From JBAXTZ01 sp041666525 (GTDB lineage Bacteria > Bacillota > Negativicutes > JBAXTZ01): 64,000 bases of DNA. The stretch spans positions 372,001 through 436,000 of the forward strand of contig JBAYGT010000001.1 of NCBI GenBank assembly GCA_041666525.1. Direction: 5' to 3'. This document shows positions 9,211 through 18,373 of this stretch, piece after piece. The notes beneath the pieces were generated by a model. That model saw only the letters and a program-made list of their open reading frames with translations. It was not told the DNA's origin and ran no database searches. Position numbers and translations under genes: made by a program. How positions within the stretch are numbered: position 1 is the first letter of the stretch; each line of letters begins with the position of its first letter.

Positions 9211-10635
9211 TTATTGTTCGTGTCCGAGTTCAAGAACCGGACGGCCATTCTCAAGATTTTTCTCAATAGTTTCGAGCGAAACTCCTTTGGTTTCCGGTAC
9301 ATAGAATCTGGTGAATAATATTACCACTAAACACATTCCGCCATACAGCCAAAATGCAGTAGCAATACCAAACACGCTCAGTATCGGAAGAAACGTCATC
9401 GATACAACGAAGTTGGCCAACCACTGAATTCCCGACACAAAACTCATACCAATACTACGGATTTTCAATGGATAAATCTCGGAAATTATCAACCAAAACA
9501 GTGACCCAATACTAACCGCGTAACCAGCAATATAAGTTACCATAAGCACCACTGACATAACTTTCGACAACTCTGACACCTGCCCCTCAGCGTTGTACGA
9601 CAGAAAGCCAAGAACCATCAGACTCACAAAGGCTACAAGCATACCGTTTAACATCAGCTTTTTACGTCCCCAGCGATCGACGGTAAACATCACGAATATT
9701 GACGCGAAAAAGTTGACTAACCCCATGCCAAAAGTAGCGAGAATCTCAGCGCTCGCACCTGACAAACCAACATTTTTGAAAATATACGGTCCGTAATACA
9801 TCACTGTATTGATACCAACAAACTGCTGCAGAATACCCAACGCCAAACCAATTATCAACACCGGACGAGCTGTTTTGGAAAACAGTTCTCTGTAACCGCC
9901 GTGTTGAATTTTAAAGCTCTCTTCAATTTCTTGTATCTCTGGTTGAACACGATCAGCGTCGCGAATCTTTCCAAGAATTGTAATTGCTTGAGCCCTACGG
10001 CATTTCATCATTAGCCAGCGCGGTGAATCAGGTAGAAAAAATGCTCCCAACAACAGTATCAGCGCCGGAATTATCGCAACTCCTAGCATCATCCGCCAAT
10101 TACCGCTCTGCGTAAAATAATAATCCGAAAGAAACGAAATCGCTTGTGCCCCGGTTATCGCGACACCATTAAGCATGACCATCGTACCACGTTTCTCAGG
10201 CACGGATATTTCCGCAATGTAAAGCGGCACAGTATAAGATGCTATACCAATAGCTACACCTAGTATGAACCGACCGACGGTGAGCACTTCCGTATTATTA
10301 GCGAACGCACACATCAATGTACCGACAATAAAGGTTATCGAACAATATATTAATGTCATCCTCCGGCCAAATTTATTAGTCAGAACGCCGCTGGTTATAC
10401 ATCCAAAAAAAGCCCCAAGAACAGTTGCGCTTACGATCATACTTATTTGCAGAACTGTCGGTTTAAAAGCTTCCTCAATAAATGATAAAGCGCCCGATAT
10501 CACACCCGTGTCGAAACCGAACAGAAAACCGCCTACTGCAGCCATAACAGCAACAAACCACATAAATCTACGAACTTTGGCATCCTTGATTGAATAATTG
10601 CTAACTGAACCCTTGACAATTTTTATTTCCGCCAT
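9211..10635 (-). CDS. sugar-porter family proton symporter, probable inositol transporter IolT-like
   Basis: About 474 residues with 12 predicted membrane spans of the MFS sugar-porter type. Signature pieces are GFLFGFDTGVISGALSFI in span 1, a GRR-type motif after span 2, LPDSPRWLM at the end of span 6, DRWGRKKL in the second half and VPETKGVSLE after span 12. These are typical of xylose/inositol/galactose proton symporters. Operon position directly after the ROK repressor and before iolI supports inositol uptake, although arabinose or xylose porters look alike. GTG 10647 is rejected as start because GGAGGGAAAA followed by ATG 10635 gives a perfect ribosome site. Confidence 0.88.
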   Translation of the reverse strand: MAEIKIVKGSVSNYSIKDAKVRRFMWFVAVMAAVGGFLFGFDTGVISGALSFIEEAFKPTVLQISMIVSATVLGAFFGCITSGVLTNKFGRRMTLIYCSITFIVGTLMCAFANNTEVLTVGRFILGVAIGIASYTVPLYIAEISVPEKRGTMVMLNGVAITGAQAISFLSDYYFTQSGNWRMMLGVAIIPALILLLGAFFLPDSPRWLMMKCRRAQAITILGKIRDADRVQPEIQEIEESFKIQHGGYRELFSKTARPVLIIGLALGILQQFVGINTVMYYGPYIFKNVGLSGASAEILATFGMGLVNFFASIFVMFTVDRWGRKKLMLNGMLVAFVSLMVLGFLSYNAEGQVSELSKVMSVVLMVTYIAGYAVSIGSLFWLIISEIYPLKIRSIGMSFVSGIQWLANFVVSMTFLPILSVFGIATAFWLYGGMCLVVILFTRFYVPETKGVSLETIEKNLENGRPVLELGHEQ

Positions 10636-10659
10636 TTTTCCCTCCACGGCATAGCCGTA

Positions 10660-11862
10660 TTACAATTTATTTTTACCGATACTTGACAGCGCCCGATCTG
10701 AATCCAAAACCAAGTGCGCCGCACCAAGCAAACCGGATTTACGCCCTAATACTGCTGCCTTCATTTCAACATTGAATGGCAATATCTGTTTGATTTCCCG
10801 GGTCATAAACTTAATGCCTTCTCTACCGACTATGGGCATTTCGCCGCCCAACACTACCAACTGCGGACTGATAACCGATACCATCGCCGCAACAGCATAT
10901 GCCCAATTGCGCAAAATATCTTCCCAAAATTCGCGCGCATTTTTATCCATCTCGGCCAAATTACGCAGTTGACATAGCAAACTCGAATTATCTTCCGGCA
11001 CGATCGGTAACAATGCTTTCAGTTTCTTGTCTAAAAAAAACCGTTTGCGAATTGTGCGTGCCGAATAATTCCCTTCAAATATTCCGCCATGCCCAATTGC
11101 CGCGTTCTCACGTTTACCAAACATTAAATAGCCAATTTCTCCAGCCATTTCTCCAAACCCTCTGAACAACTGACTATTAACAATAATTCCCGCGCCGATT
11201 CCGCTGCTTACATTGATATAAATCATATCATCAACATCTTGTCCAATACCGGCATTATGTTCACCAAGCGCCATAAGATTTGAATCATTTTCCACAAATA
11301 TCGGTAATTCGATCCGCTTTTGCAATTCATCAACAATGTGCACACCCTGCCAACCTTTTACTGGAGTGAATAACATTTGACCATCACTCTGCCGAATTGC
11401 GCCTGGGATACCAAATCCTAATCCCAGATATCGGTCAACACGTCTGCGATTGACATCAATGAAAGCATTCACATTGCGGCAAATTTCATCCAACAGTTCG
11501 ACTCCATATAATTCATCGTCAATCACTGCAAATGATTCAACTTTCGTGGCGCCGGAAAAATCCATTATCGACATTTCCAAACCATAGCTATTATAGATTA
11601 CACCAACAATTCCACCGCCTCTAGGATTAAGTTTCAACATAGTCGGTTTCCGGCCACCCGTCGAATCTCCGGTTCCAATTTCCACCAACCAACCTTCACC
11701 AATCAATTCGTCCACCAGCGATGAAACAGCCGGCTTACTAAGGCTTAACTCACGAGCCAACATAGCCCGCGATAATTCTCGATGCGCACGCACCGCACGA
11801 ATGATACTACTCCTGTTAAGTTGTCTCAGCAATGAAGAATTTGCAGTTACAATTTTGTTCAT
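10660..11862 (-). CDS. ROK-family transcriptional regulator of the inositol operon
   Basis: Predicted repressor of 400 residues. Residues about 10-75 form a winged helix-turn-helix (AMLARELSLSKPAVSSLVDELIGEGWLVE), followed by the GRKPTML wing and a sugar-kinase-like ROK domain with LGLGFGIPG, VENDSNLMALGEH, NVSSGIGAGIIV and FGEMAGEIGYLMFG. The usual ROK zinc site CxCGxxGCxE is absent: the place reads IGHGGIFEG, so it is a cysteine-free member. It is the first gene of the iol operon, and an operator-like palindrome sits 17 bp upstream of its ATG, so autorepression relieved by inositol or a breakdown product is likely. This differs from the DeoR-type IolR of Bacillus. Confidence 0.88.
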   Translation of the reverse strand: MNKIVTANSSLLRQLNRSSIIRAVRAHRELSRAMLARELSLSKPAVSSLVDELIGEGWLVEIGTGDSTGGRKPTMLKLNPRGGGIVGVIYNSYGLEMSIMDFSGATKVESFAVIDDELYGVELLDEICRNVNAFIDVNRRRVDRYLGLGFGIPGAIRQSDGQMLFTPVKGWQGVHIVDELQKRIELPIFVENDSNLMALGEHNAGIGQDVDDMIYINVSSGIGAGIIVNSQLFRGFGEMAGEIGYLMFGKRENAAIGHGGIFEGNYSARTIRKRFFLDKKLKALLPIVPEDNSSLLCQLRNLAEMDKNAREFWEDILRNWAYAVAAMVSVISPQLVVLGGEMPIVGREGIKFMTREIKQILPFNVEMKAAVLGRKSGLLGAAHLVLDSDRALSSIGKNKL

Positions 11863-11878
11863 CTGACCGCCTTTAATG

Positions 11879-11903
11879 TTAGTTCGTAACCTTTATTAAC
11901 TAA
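11879..11903 (-). promoter_or_regulatory. XylR-like ROK operator in the leader of the inositol operon
   Basis: A 25-bp palindrome has arms TTAGTT and AACTAA separated by exactly 13 bp. The same arms and spacing occur in the XylR (ROK) operator as I remember it from Bacillus. It is located 17-41 bp before the ROK start codon, just below an AT-rich stretch with a plausible TATAAC box on the minus strand, so a bound repressor would block transcription of ROK and iol genes. The fit to XylR is from memory; binding by this ROK protein is inference. Confidence 0.6.
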
Positions 11904-12104
11904 GTTTGACAAAAAAATATAGTGTTATACAGATATCTCTAAAATTTCAACACACAACCCTTCGAAACAATCACTACAATAACTATATTGCTCTTGTTTA
12001 ATTTCAACACTTCCAGAATAATAACAAACCTGAATAAAATAATCAATACAAATTTAATGTTCTGTGAAAATATTTTTATTTGTATTTTTGTTTTTATACA
12101 CAAT

Positions 12105-12908
12105 TTATCTGCCAAAAAATTTGTAAAAAAAACCTTTTTGTCGAGGCAAAATCAAACGCTCCGGTTTTGTGACCACCACATTTTCGCTTTTAAAAACCGC
12201 ACGCGAATTGGTGATGAAAATTTGTTCAGCATACTCAGCGCCGAATTTCACCGCCACCTCTTCATAGGCTGATAACAATTTTGTGTTTCGTCCCCGAATG
12301 GAGTGTGCATCCGAAGCAACAAAAGAAACAACTTGGTTTTCCAGTAACATCAACACACATTTTTGAATTTCAGGACCAAATAAACCCGTAATACTCTTGG
12401 AATTAACCTGTAACAACAATCCTTTATGCAACCAGTCTAAAACAATTTCTGGATTTTTTACAACTTCCGGATAACGTTCCGGATGCGCCATAATCAAACG
12501 TATTCCTTTAGTTTGTAAACCAAAAATCACCTTTTCAGCATACTGCGGCATTTGCAACATCGGCAATTCAACCAACATATATTTCCCGGAGTTTAAACAA
12601 TATTCACCAGGTTTGATTTCATCAAGTAACTCTGGTGTTAAAGCAACCTCTGCTCCGGAAACAACGGTTATATTGATGCCGGCACTTTTAAGATACCCAT
12701 TAAGTTTTTTGCATTCTTCACAAATGACCGTCCATTGCGGTTGATGTTCATTCCAAATGACGTGCGGCGTCGCCGCTATGTAACGAGTACCGCTGTCACA
12801 GGCTTGCTTTAGCATTGTCAAGCTGTCGGCAGCGCTTTGCGCTCCATCATCAATTCCGGCAATGACATGGGAATGGATATCGAAGAATTTCTTATCAATA
12901 ATATTCAT
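12105..12908 (-). CDS. CpsB/YwqE-type PHP-domain tyrosine-protein phosphatase
   Basis: A 267-residue metal-dependent phosphatase of the PHP superfamily, normally acting on bacterial tyrosine kinases that control capsule or exopolysaccharide export. Metal ligands are visible: FDIHSHVIAGIDDGAQ (His12, His14), YIAATPHVIWNEH, VSGAEVALTPELL, MAHPERYPEV and VASDAHSIRGR. AAGGAA lies 6 nt before ATG 12908, and a consensus sigma-A promoter lies 54-82 bp upstream. No Wzc/CpsD-type tyrosine kinase is seen in this window, so its partner is elsewhere or differs. The polysaccharide operons of the window are 20 kb away. Histidinol phosphatase of the same superfamily is a less likely alternative. Confidence 0.87.
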   Translation of the reverse strand: MNIIDKKFFDIHSHVIAGIDDGAQSAADSLTMLKQACDSGTRYIAATPHVIWNEHQPQWTVICEECKKLNGYLKSAGINITVVSGAEVALTPELLDEIKPGEYCLNSGKYMLVELPMLQMPQYAEKVIFGLQTKGIRLIMAHPERYPEVVKNPEIVLDWLHKGLLLQVNSKSITGLFGPEIQKCVLMLLENQVVSFVASDAHSIRGRNTKLLSAYEEVAVKFGAEYAEQIFITNSRAVFKSENVVVTKPERLILPRQKGFFYKFFGR

Positions 12909-12961
12909 AATTTTCCTTAGCCAATAGCAGACCTATATTTACTCTTCTGCGTGACAAAGTC

Positions 12962-12990
12962 ATAATAAACAATAATTGCGGTTATGTCAA
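12962..12990 (-). promoter_or_regulatory. sigma-A promoter of the CpsB-like phosphatase gene
   Basis: On the minus strand TTGACA is followed after exactly 17 bp by TATTAT; the start would be near 12955, about 45 nt before the ATG. The rest of the 12.91-13.19 kb gap is AT-rich, with a 7-bp inverted repeat ATTGCTA/TAGCAAT at 13053-13071 of unknown role. Confidence 0.75.
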
Positions 12991-13190
12991 TAAAAGACAA
13001 ATCAATTTGACAAAGCCGCTCATTGAGTGTAAACTTCTCTAAAAAACAAAAAATTGCTACACAATAGCAATGAAATTTACTCGAAAACTCTGACAGCATT
13101 AATTAGCCGCCTGAGTTTTTTTTGTGCTTCGTTCGAAATCTGTCCGCCATATACCATTAGCTCATCAATTCATTAATCATGGAGGTCACT

Positions 13191-13835
13191 ATGCTCGAAA
13201 TGTTAGGTCAAAATTTCTCCGTAAACGAAACGGATTATCTTATCAACAAATTCCTTGGTCGCGGTAAATCAGCGTATTCCTTTCTCGCGGAAAATGCTGA
13301 CGGCACCAAAATTACCCTTAAACTCTTACACGATGAACCGTTCGAGTTCTATCAATGCGATGATAAATTCCAGGCGGAACTTGACGCCTACGAAGCATTG
13401 CACGGCAAACTGCCGTTGCCGGAATTGGTCGCAGTCGATGACGAACGCGGTTGGTTGGCAAAAGAATATGTGGACGGCGAAAACCTAACCCAACTGATTG
13501 CCGAAAACCGTGTCACACCGGAAATCTGGCGACAAATTTTCGCCATATCCGAGAGTCTTGAACCACAGTTAATCAATATTGATTATTTCCCTGCGAATTT
13601 TCTGTGGGATGGCGAAACACTGATTTACGTTGATTATGAAGTCAACACCTATAATTCCGAATACGACTGGCTGCACTGGGGCATTTATTTCTGGGTTAAC
13701 AACGAAGGGATGCAGAAATATCTTGAGACCGGCGACGCGCTGGCGATTAACGATGGCAAGGCCGGCGGCAAGCCAATCAAAAAACCATTCAGAAATAAAG
13801 TACATCAACTAAAACAGCGTTATTCCGTGCAATAA
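13191..13835 (+). CDS. small atypical protein/small-molecule kinase-like protein
   Basis: One of only two plus-strand genes. The 214-residue protein looks like a minimal eukaryotic-type or aminoglycoside-phosphotransferase-type kinase: a glycine-rich loop FLGRGKSAYSFLA (residues 21-33), a VAIK-like ITLKLL with Lys44, a hinge LAKEYVDGENL, a catalytic loop NIDYFPANFLW with Asp131 and Asn136, and a metal Asp148 in IYVDYE. The HxD His is replaced (INID), and the C-lobe is very short with a basic tail. GGAGG followed by ATG 13191 fixes the start; an in-frame ATG 12 nt earlier contains the ribosome site. It is divergent from the phosphatase gene and ends in a two-way terminator. Substrate unknown. 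Confidence 0.75.
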   Translation: MLEMLGQNFSVNETDYLINKFLGRGKSAYSFLAENADGTKITLKLLHDEPFEFYQCDDKFQAELDAYEALHGKLPLPELVAVDDERGWLAKEYVDGENLTQLIAENRVTPEIWRQIFAISESLEPQLINIDYFPANFLWDGETLIYVDYEVNTYNSEYDWLHWGIYFWVNNEGMQKYLETGDALAINDGKAGGKPIKKPFRNKVHQLKQRYSVQ

Positions 13836-13865
13836 AACTAGCTAATACCTAAATAGCACTTCACA

Positions 13866-13904
13866 AAAAAGCAAGCCACGGAAATCTTTCTGTGGCTTGT
13901 TTTA
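13866..13904. terminator. bidirectional Rho-independent terminator
   Basis: The stem CAAGCCAC (13872-13879) pairs with GTGGCTTG (13892-13899), flanked by an A-run on the left and TTTT on the right, so it can stop both the kinase gene and the convergent sulfur operon. Confidence 0.85.
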
Positions 13905-13908
13905 AATT

Positions 13909-14730
13909 TTATTTCGCCAGTACTGCCCACCAATGCCCAAAGTTTCCTTCAGACACTGCCGACAAGATTGCGTCGGTGCGCTGTGAAAAAGCCTGCGCTT
14001 CAGATTCGCCAACCAATTCAACAACTTTCAACCAATTATCATCCAACAATAAGCGCATTTTCTGCCAGTGTCTGCGATATTGACGCGAAGTATCATTACA
14101 CAACAAAACCAGCGCCGGGCAATCATTCAGCAGCGCACTGATTTCATCATACCCAGGCGGCAGTTGAATCCCCCAACTATTAATAACGTTGGCCGCGGCG
14201 GTAGTATATACGTCACAACTATAGCCAGATATAGAAATAATTCTGTCTGGTTTCACCCAGCTAAGCAGTTTGCTGAAATCACCAACTATGTTTGGGGAAT
14301 AACACAAGACGTCATGTGCTATTACTAAATCATAACACTTAGCGCTATTGAAATTGTCGATTTTTGCCTGCCAAAAATTTATTTTGCCAGATAATCCATT
14401 AGTCTCTATCAGCTCCGCGGCACTGGACAACATATCCCAAGACGGATCAAACGCATCGACACAAGCATCATTATGCTTCGCCCACCAAAGTGTAGTCTGT
14501 CCACGGCCGCAACCGGCGTCCAGCACTGATATTTTTTTTGTTCCCAATAACCTGCGCAATAGTTCAAACGGTTGTTCACCCAGCGGATTATAGTACACCC
14601 GCCCTAACAAATTTTGCAGTTGTATTTGTTTATCAGCATAAATTGCCGCCGCACGCGCTTTGTCATTGTCGCCTTTGTTGCTGTCAACTGTGAACCGAAC
14701 CGGGCCGCTGGTACTTGTTTCTATTTTCAT
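13909..14730 (-). CDS. class I SAM-dependent methyltransferase
   Basis: A 273-residue protein with the SAM-binding motif VLDAGCGRGQTTLWWA near residue 70, an acidic motif II in VDAFDPSWDMLSSA and a post-motif IAHDVLCYSPN. It resembles the SmtA/CmoM-like group of small-molecule or tRNA methyltransferases, but the substrate cannot be read. It is the last gene of the sulfur operon, 4 bp after the mccB stop, with GAGGTAG inside the mccB end as ribosome site. In Bacillus the mccAB operon also carries a methyltransferase gene (yrrT), so a role in SAM or homocysteine recycling is a reasonable inference, although the two proteins differ in length. Confidence 0.82.
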   Translation of the reverse strand: MKIETSTSGPVRFTVDSNKGDNDKARAAAIYADKQIQLQNLLGRVYYNPLGEQPFELLRRLLGTKKISVLDAGCGRGQTTLWWAKHNDACVDAFDPSWDMLSSAAELIETNGLSGKINFWQAKIDNFNSAKCYDLVIAHDVLCYSPNIVGDFSKLLSWVKPDRIISISGYSCDVYTTAAANVINSWGIQLPPGYDEISALLNDCPALVLLCNDTSRQYRRHWQKMRLLLDDNWLKVVELVGESEAQAFSQRTDAILSAVSEGNFGHWWAVLAK

Positions 14731-14734
14731 TTTA

Positions 14735-15886
14735 CTACCTCAGCGCTTGTTCTAAATCTTCCAATAAATCTGCCTCATCCTCAATACCCACTGATATCCT
14801 GATTAAATTATCGCTAATTCCTAATTGTATTCGTATTTCGGCGGGAATGGACGCATGCGTCATTATCGCCGGATGTTCAATCAGACTCTCGACACCGCCC
14901 AAACTTTCCGCCAATTGAAACAGTTTTACTCTTTCCAAAAACCGTTTTGATTCTTCAAGTCCGCCTTTGATAAAAAATGTTATCATACCGCCAAAGCCGC
15001 TCATCTGCAATTTGGCAATTTCATACTGATTGTGCGAAACCAGTCCCGGATAAATCACTCGTTCAACCTGCGGATGTTGTTCGAGGTATTTGGCAATTTG
15101 CAAGGCATTGGCACAATGTTTTTCCATCCGCAATTGCAATGTTTTCATTCCCCGCAGCAACAGAAATGAATCAAACGGTGACAAAATACTGCCAATGGCA
15201 TTGTGCAAAAACCGGATCCGTTCGGTCAAAGCAGATTCTTCGCGGACGATTACGGCACCGGCAATAATATCGGAGTGTCCGTTTAAATATTTAGTTGCTG
15301 AATGCACGACAATATCAAAACCCAAGACTAACGGTTTTTGTAAATACGGCGTGGCAAAAGTATTATCACATACCGTTATAATGCCGTATGCTTGGGCGAT
15401 TTGGGCAATTCGTGCCAGATCAACAATCCTCAGCATCGGATTGCTCGGTGATTCCACCCAAATCATTTTCACCGATGAATCAATCGCTTGCCGCAGCGCG
15501 TCAATATTCGTGAGATCAACATACTTTACCCGTAAATCGGCGTTGATTTTTTTAACTTCATCAAACAACCGAAATGTACCGCCATACATATCGTCCATAG
15601 CAATAATTGTGCTGCCGTGCGGAAAGGCATCCAACACCGTAGAAGAAGCCGCCAACCCGGACGCAAAAGCAAATGCGGCAACGCCTTCTTCCAAGTCAGC
15701 AAGACAAGTTTCCAACGCCTGCCGGGTCGGATTACCCGACCGCGAGTATTCATAGCCTTTGTTAACGCCCGGACTGGCTTGCGCGAAAGTAGAGGTCGCA
15801 AATATCGGCGTTATTACCGCCCCGGTAGCTGTTTCCGGATCCTGTCCGGCGTGGATGGCGCGAGTAGCAAATCCCTGTTTATTCAT
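14735..15886 (-). CDS. mccB: cystathionine gamma-lyase/synthase family, MccB-like
   Basis: PLP enzyme of the Cys/Met metabolism family (383 residues). Visible are FATRAIHAGQDPE at the N-terminus, YEYSRSGNPTRQALE, FASGLAASSTVL, the substrate segment WVESPSNPML, DNTFATPYLQKPL, the PLP lysine in VHSATKYLNGHSD and SLGGVESLIEHPA. ATG 15886 has AGGAG about 10 nt upstream; the frame continues upstream into mccA but lacks support. Pairing with an MccA-like gene 22 bp upstream argues for cystathionine gamma-lyase (cysteine from cystathionine) rather than gamma-synthase, but the family cannot be separated by motif alone. Confidence 0.88.
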   Translation of the reverse strand: MNKQGFATRAIHAGQDPETATGAVITPIFATSTFAQASPGVNKGYEYSRSGNPTRQALETCLADLEEGVAAFAFASGLAASSTVLDAFPHGSTIIAMDDMYGGTFRLFDEVKKINADLRVKYVDLTNIDALRQAIDSSVKMIWVESPSNPMLRIVDLARIAQIAQAYGIITVCDNTFATPYLQKPLVLGFDIVVHSATKYLNGHSDIIAGAVIVREESALTERIRFLHNAIGSILSPFDSFLLLRGMKTLQLRMEKHCANALQIAKYLEQHPQVERVIYPGLVSHNQYEIAKLQMSGFGGMITFFIKGGLEESKRFLERVKLFQLAESLGGVESLIEHPAIMTHASIPAEIRIQLGISDNLIRISVGIEDEADLLEDLEQALR

Positions 15887-15908
15887 ATCAATACAATCTC
15901 CTGTTCCA

Positions 15909-16880
15909 TTATTCAACGCTGAATCCGCGTTCGCGCATCCAGTCATCATTAAAAACTTTTGACAAATACTTGTTACCGGTGTCGCAGACAAAAGTAATTA
16001 TGTTTTTCGATTGCACCTGCTGTTGTGCGTACCGGACCGCGGCTGCAATCAACACTCCGCTTGATGTCCCGGCGAGAATCCCCTCTTTTTTCAGTAACGC
16101 ACGGATGGTGGCGAAGGCCTGGGCATCAGTTATCGTATATGCAGCTTTCACCAGCGAAAAATCGCACATCTCCGGCACAAAATCCTCACCAATTCCTTCA
16201 ACGTACCAACTGCCCGGCTCATCGTGTTTTCCGGTCATAATATAATCTGCGAGAATCGAACCGGCAGGGTCGGCCAACACAAATTCCGGCGGCGCTGGCA
16301 GCGTTTTAAAGTAATCGGTCAACCCGCGCAGCGTACCGCCTGAACCGACGCCGACTACGATGGCATCGACTTTACCATCCATATGTTGCCAGATTTCCGG
16401 TCCGGTGGTCGTGCTGTGCGCCAGCGGATTATCCAGGTTGCAAAACTGATTTATGAAAAACGAATTTTCCGTTTCCTGAGACAAGCGCAGAGCATAATCC
16501 TGGTAATACTCCGGGTGGCCTTTGGCAACATCAGAGCGGGTCATTACGATTTTTGCACCCAATGCTTTTAAGTGGGCTATTTTTTCCGCGCTCATCTTAT
16601 CCGGAATCACAAGAACAAGTTTGTAACCTTTCTTCAGCGCTACCAGCGCCAGTCCGAGACCAGTATTTCCGGCAGTTGCCTCAATCAGTGTCGCGCCGGG
16701 CTTGAGCAGTCCCCGCGCCTCTGCGCTTTCGATAATTGATTTGCCAATCCGGTCTTTGATTGAACCGGATGGGTTTTGATTTTCCAGTTTCAAAAACAAT
16801 CGGCTGTTACCGGTGTCAAAGCAACCAATTTCAACAATCGGCGTGTTGCCGATCAAATCCAGTGAATCTTTGTAAAACAT
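15909..16880 (-). CDS. mccA: cysteine synthase family, MccA-like cystathionine beta-synthase
   Basis: Fold-type II PLP enzyme of 323 residues. Lys42 in NPSGSIKDRIG binds PLP; ATAGNTGLGLAL, GVGSGGTLRG and AGTSSGVLIA are the phosphate and substrate loops. The C-terminus TGNKYLSKVFNDDW resembles the CBS and MccA branch more than CysK, so the likely reaction is O-acetylserine plus homocysteine to cystathionine. The ATG shares one base with the permease stop (TAATG), giving translational coupling. With mccB it makes the reverse transsulfuration route from homocysteine to cysteine. Plain O-acetylserine sulfhydrylase is the alternative. Confidence 0.88.
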   Translation of the reverse strand: MFYKDSLDLIGNTPIVEIGCFDTGNSRLFLKLENQNPSGSIKDRIGKSIIESAEARGLLKPGATLIEATAGNTGLGLALVALKKGYKLVLVIPDKMSAEKIAHLKALGAKIVMTRSDVAKGHPEYYQDYALRLSQETENSFFINQFCNLDNPLAHSTTTGPEIWQHMDGKVDAIVVGVGSGGTLRGLTDYFKTLPAPPEFVLADPAGSILADYIMTGKHDEPGSWYVEGIGEDFVPEMCDFSLVKAAYTITDAQAFATIRALLKKEGILAGTSSGVLIAAAVRYAQQQVQSKNIITFVCDTGNKYLSKVFNDDWMRERGFSVE

Positions 16881-18286
16881 TACATTACCTCGCTTTTTTT
16901 AATTTGTGTTTCCGACAAAACACTGTTCCTGTAACCATAAAATACGTATATCAAAATCCCGATAATCGCCCAAATACAAAAAAAACACCAAGTTACCCCC
17001 GATAAATTTAACATCAGGTAACCGCAGGTAATCACCGCCAACGGCATTATCACATAAGCCGCCGGACAACGAAACGGCCGGTTTATATCCGGTTGAGTAA
17101 ATCGCAAAACAAACACACCCACCGATGCGACGATGAAAGCAAACAGCGTGCCGATATTTACCATCTCCGCCAAAACCTCGATTTTTACCAACCCGACGAC
17201 TGTTGCTACAATCATACCGGTGACCAATGTTAACCGGTGCGGCGTCCTGTATAAGTTATGGATTTTTCCAATCTTTTGCGGCAACAAACCGTCGCGCGCC
17301 ATTGCCAGAAATAATCTGATTTGAGCGTATAGCAACCCCAATATCACTGCTGCCAGTCCGACGATAACGCCAACACCGACCAATGCTGCGCCAAATTTGT
17401 AGCCGGCGGCTTCCATGACCATGACAATCGGTGCACCGTTTGCCAAAAGATGATAAGGTACAACGCCGGTCATAACCGCCGTTACAATTACATATAATAC
17501 CGTTGTTACTGCCAGCGTGCCCAAAATACTGCGCGGGATATCGCGCTGGGGATTCGCGGTTTCTTCGGCACTATTGGCAATAATATCAAACCCAAGATAA
17601 GAAAAGAACGCAAACGATGCACCGGTCAATACACCCTGCCAGCCAAATGGCAGAAACGGCGTCCAATTGGCAGGATTAACAGCCGGGATACAAAGAATAA
17701 TAAATATCGCGACAATTGACAGCTTAATTGCTACCAGAATCCGATTCAGTTTAGCGCTTTCACGCGCACCGTGATACAGAACCGAAGTAATTGTCAGCAC
17801 CAACAATACAGCTGGTAGATTAATCCAGCCACCGTTCGCCGGAACCTTCAACAATGATTCGGGAACATTCAAGCCCAGCCGTTGCACTAAATTTGCTACA
17901 TATTGTGACCAACCAGAAGAAACTGCAGCAGCTCCAATACCATATTCCAATATTAACGCCCAACCTACCAGCCAGGCAATCAATTCACCTAAAGCCGAGT
18001 ATGCATAAGTATAAACACTTCCGGCAACCGGCGTCATTGCAGCCAGTTCGGCGTACGCCAATCCCGCAAACCCGCAGGCAAATCCGGAAAACACAAACGA
18101 CAACATCAAACCCGGACCGGCATATTCGGCAGCACCGATACCGGTAAATACAAATACTCCGGTGCCGATTATTATACCGATACCAAGACAGATTAAATCC
18201 CAGGGAGTCAGCACCCGGCGTAACCCGCTAGACTTCGCCGCTTTATTCATATCAGAAATAGATTTTTTACGAAAAACATCAGCCAT
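16880..18286 (-). CDS. APC-superfamily amino acid permease (YfnA/CAT-like)
   Basis: Integral membrane transporter of about 468 residues with 12 or more hydrophobic segments. The APC signature GIGIIIGTGVFVFTGIGAA is in span 1, and FFSYLGFDIIANSAEETANPQ is the conserved span 6 region of cationic amino acid transporter relatives. The true start is ATG 18286 with GGGGAGG upstream; the longer frame would run through a transcription terminator. As first gene of the mccA-mccB operon it probably brings in a sulfur amino acid such as methionine, homocysteine or cystine, which is inference from context only. Confidence 0.87.
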   Translation of the reverse strand: MADVFRKKSISDMNKAAKSSGLRRVLTPWDLICLGIGIIIGTGVFVFTGIGAAEYAGPGLMLSFVFSGFACGFAGLAYAELAAMTPVAGSVYTYAYSALGELIAWLVGWALILEYGIGAAAVSSGWSQYVANLVQRLGLNVPESLLKVPANGGWINLPAVLLVLTITSVLYHGARESAKLNRILVAIKLSIVAIFIILCIPAVNPANWTPFLPFGWQGVLTGASFAFFSYLGFDIIANSAEETANPQRDIPRSILGTLAVTTVLYVIVTAVMTGVVPYHLLANGAPIVMVMEAAGYKFGAALVGVGVIVGLAAVILGLLYAQIRLFLAMARDGLLPQKIGKIHNLYRTPHRLTLVTGMIVATVVGLVKIEVLAEMVNIGTLFAFIVASVGVFVLRFTQPDINRPFRCPAAYVIMPLAVITCGYLMLNLSGVTWCFFCIWAIIGILIYVFYGYRNSVLSETQIKKSEVM

Positions 18287-18302
18287 CCAGCACCTCCCCG
18301 TC

Positions 18303-18338
18303 AAAAAGCAAAAGACCGAAGACATCACGTCTCCGGCC
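18303..18338 (-). terminator. leader terminator (possible attenuator) before the sulfur operon
   Basis: Read on the minus strand, GGCCGGAGAC, a 5-nt loop and GTCTTCGGTC form a 10-bp stem followed by TTTTGCTTTTT. It lies after a strong promoter and only about 17 bp before the permease start, so transcription would stop unless antitermination occurs. The leader before the stem is only about 30 nt, too short for an S-box riboswitch or a T-box. Confidence 0.75.
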
Positions 18339-18373
18339 TTCAGTATTTCTGATCAACCAAGTAAATTTATTTG

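Noticed and set aside
18303..18370. S-box (SAM) riboswitch before the sulfur operon.
   Set aside because: Only about 30 nt separate the promoter start from the terminator stem; the multi-helix S-box aptamer cannot fit.
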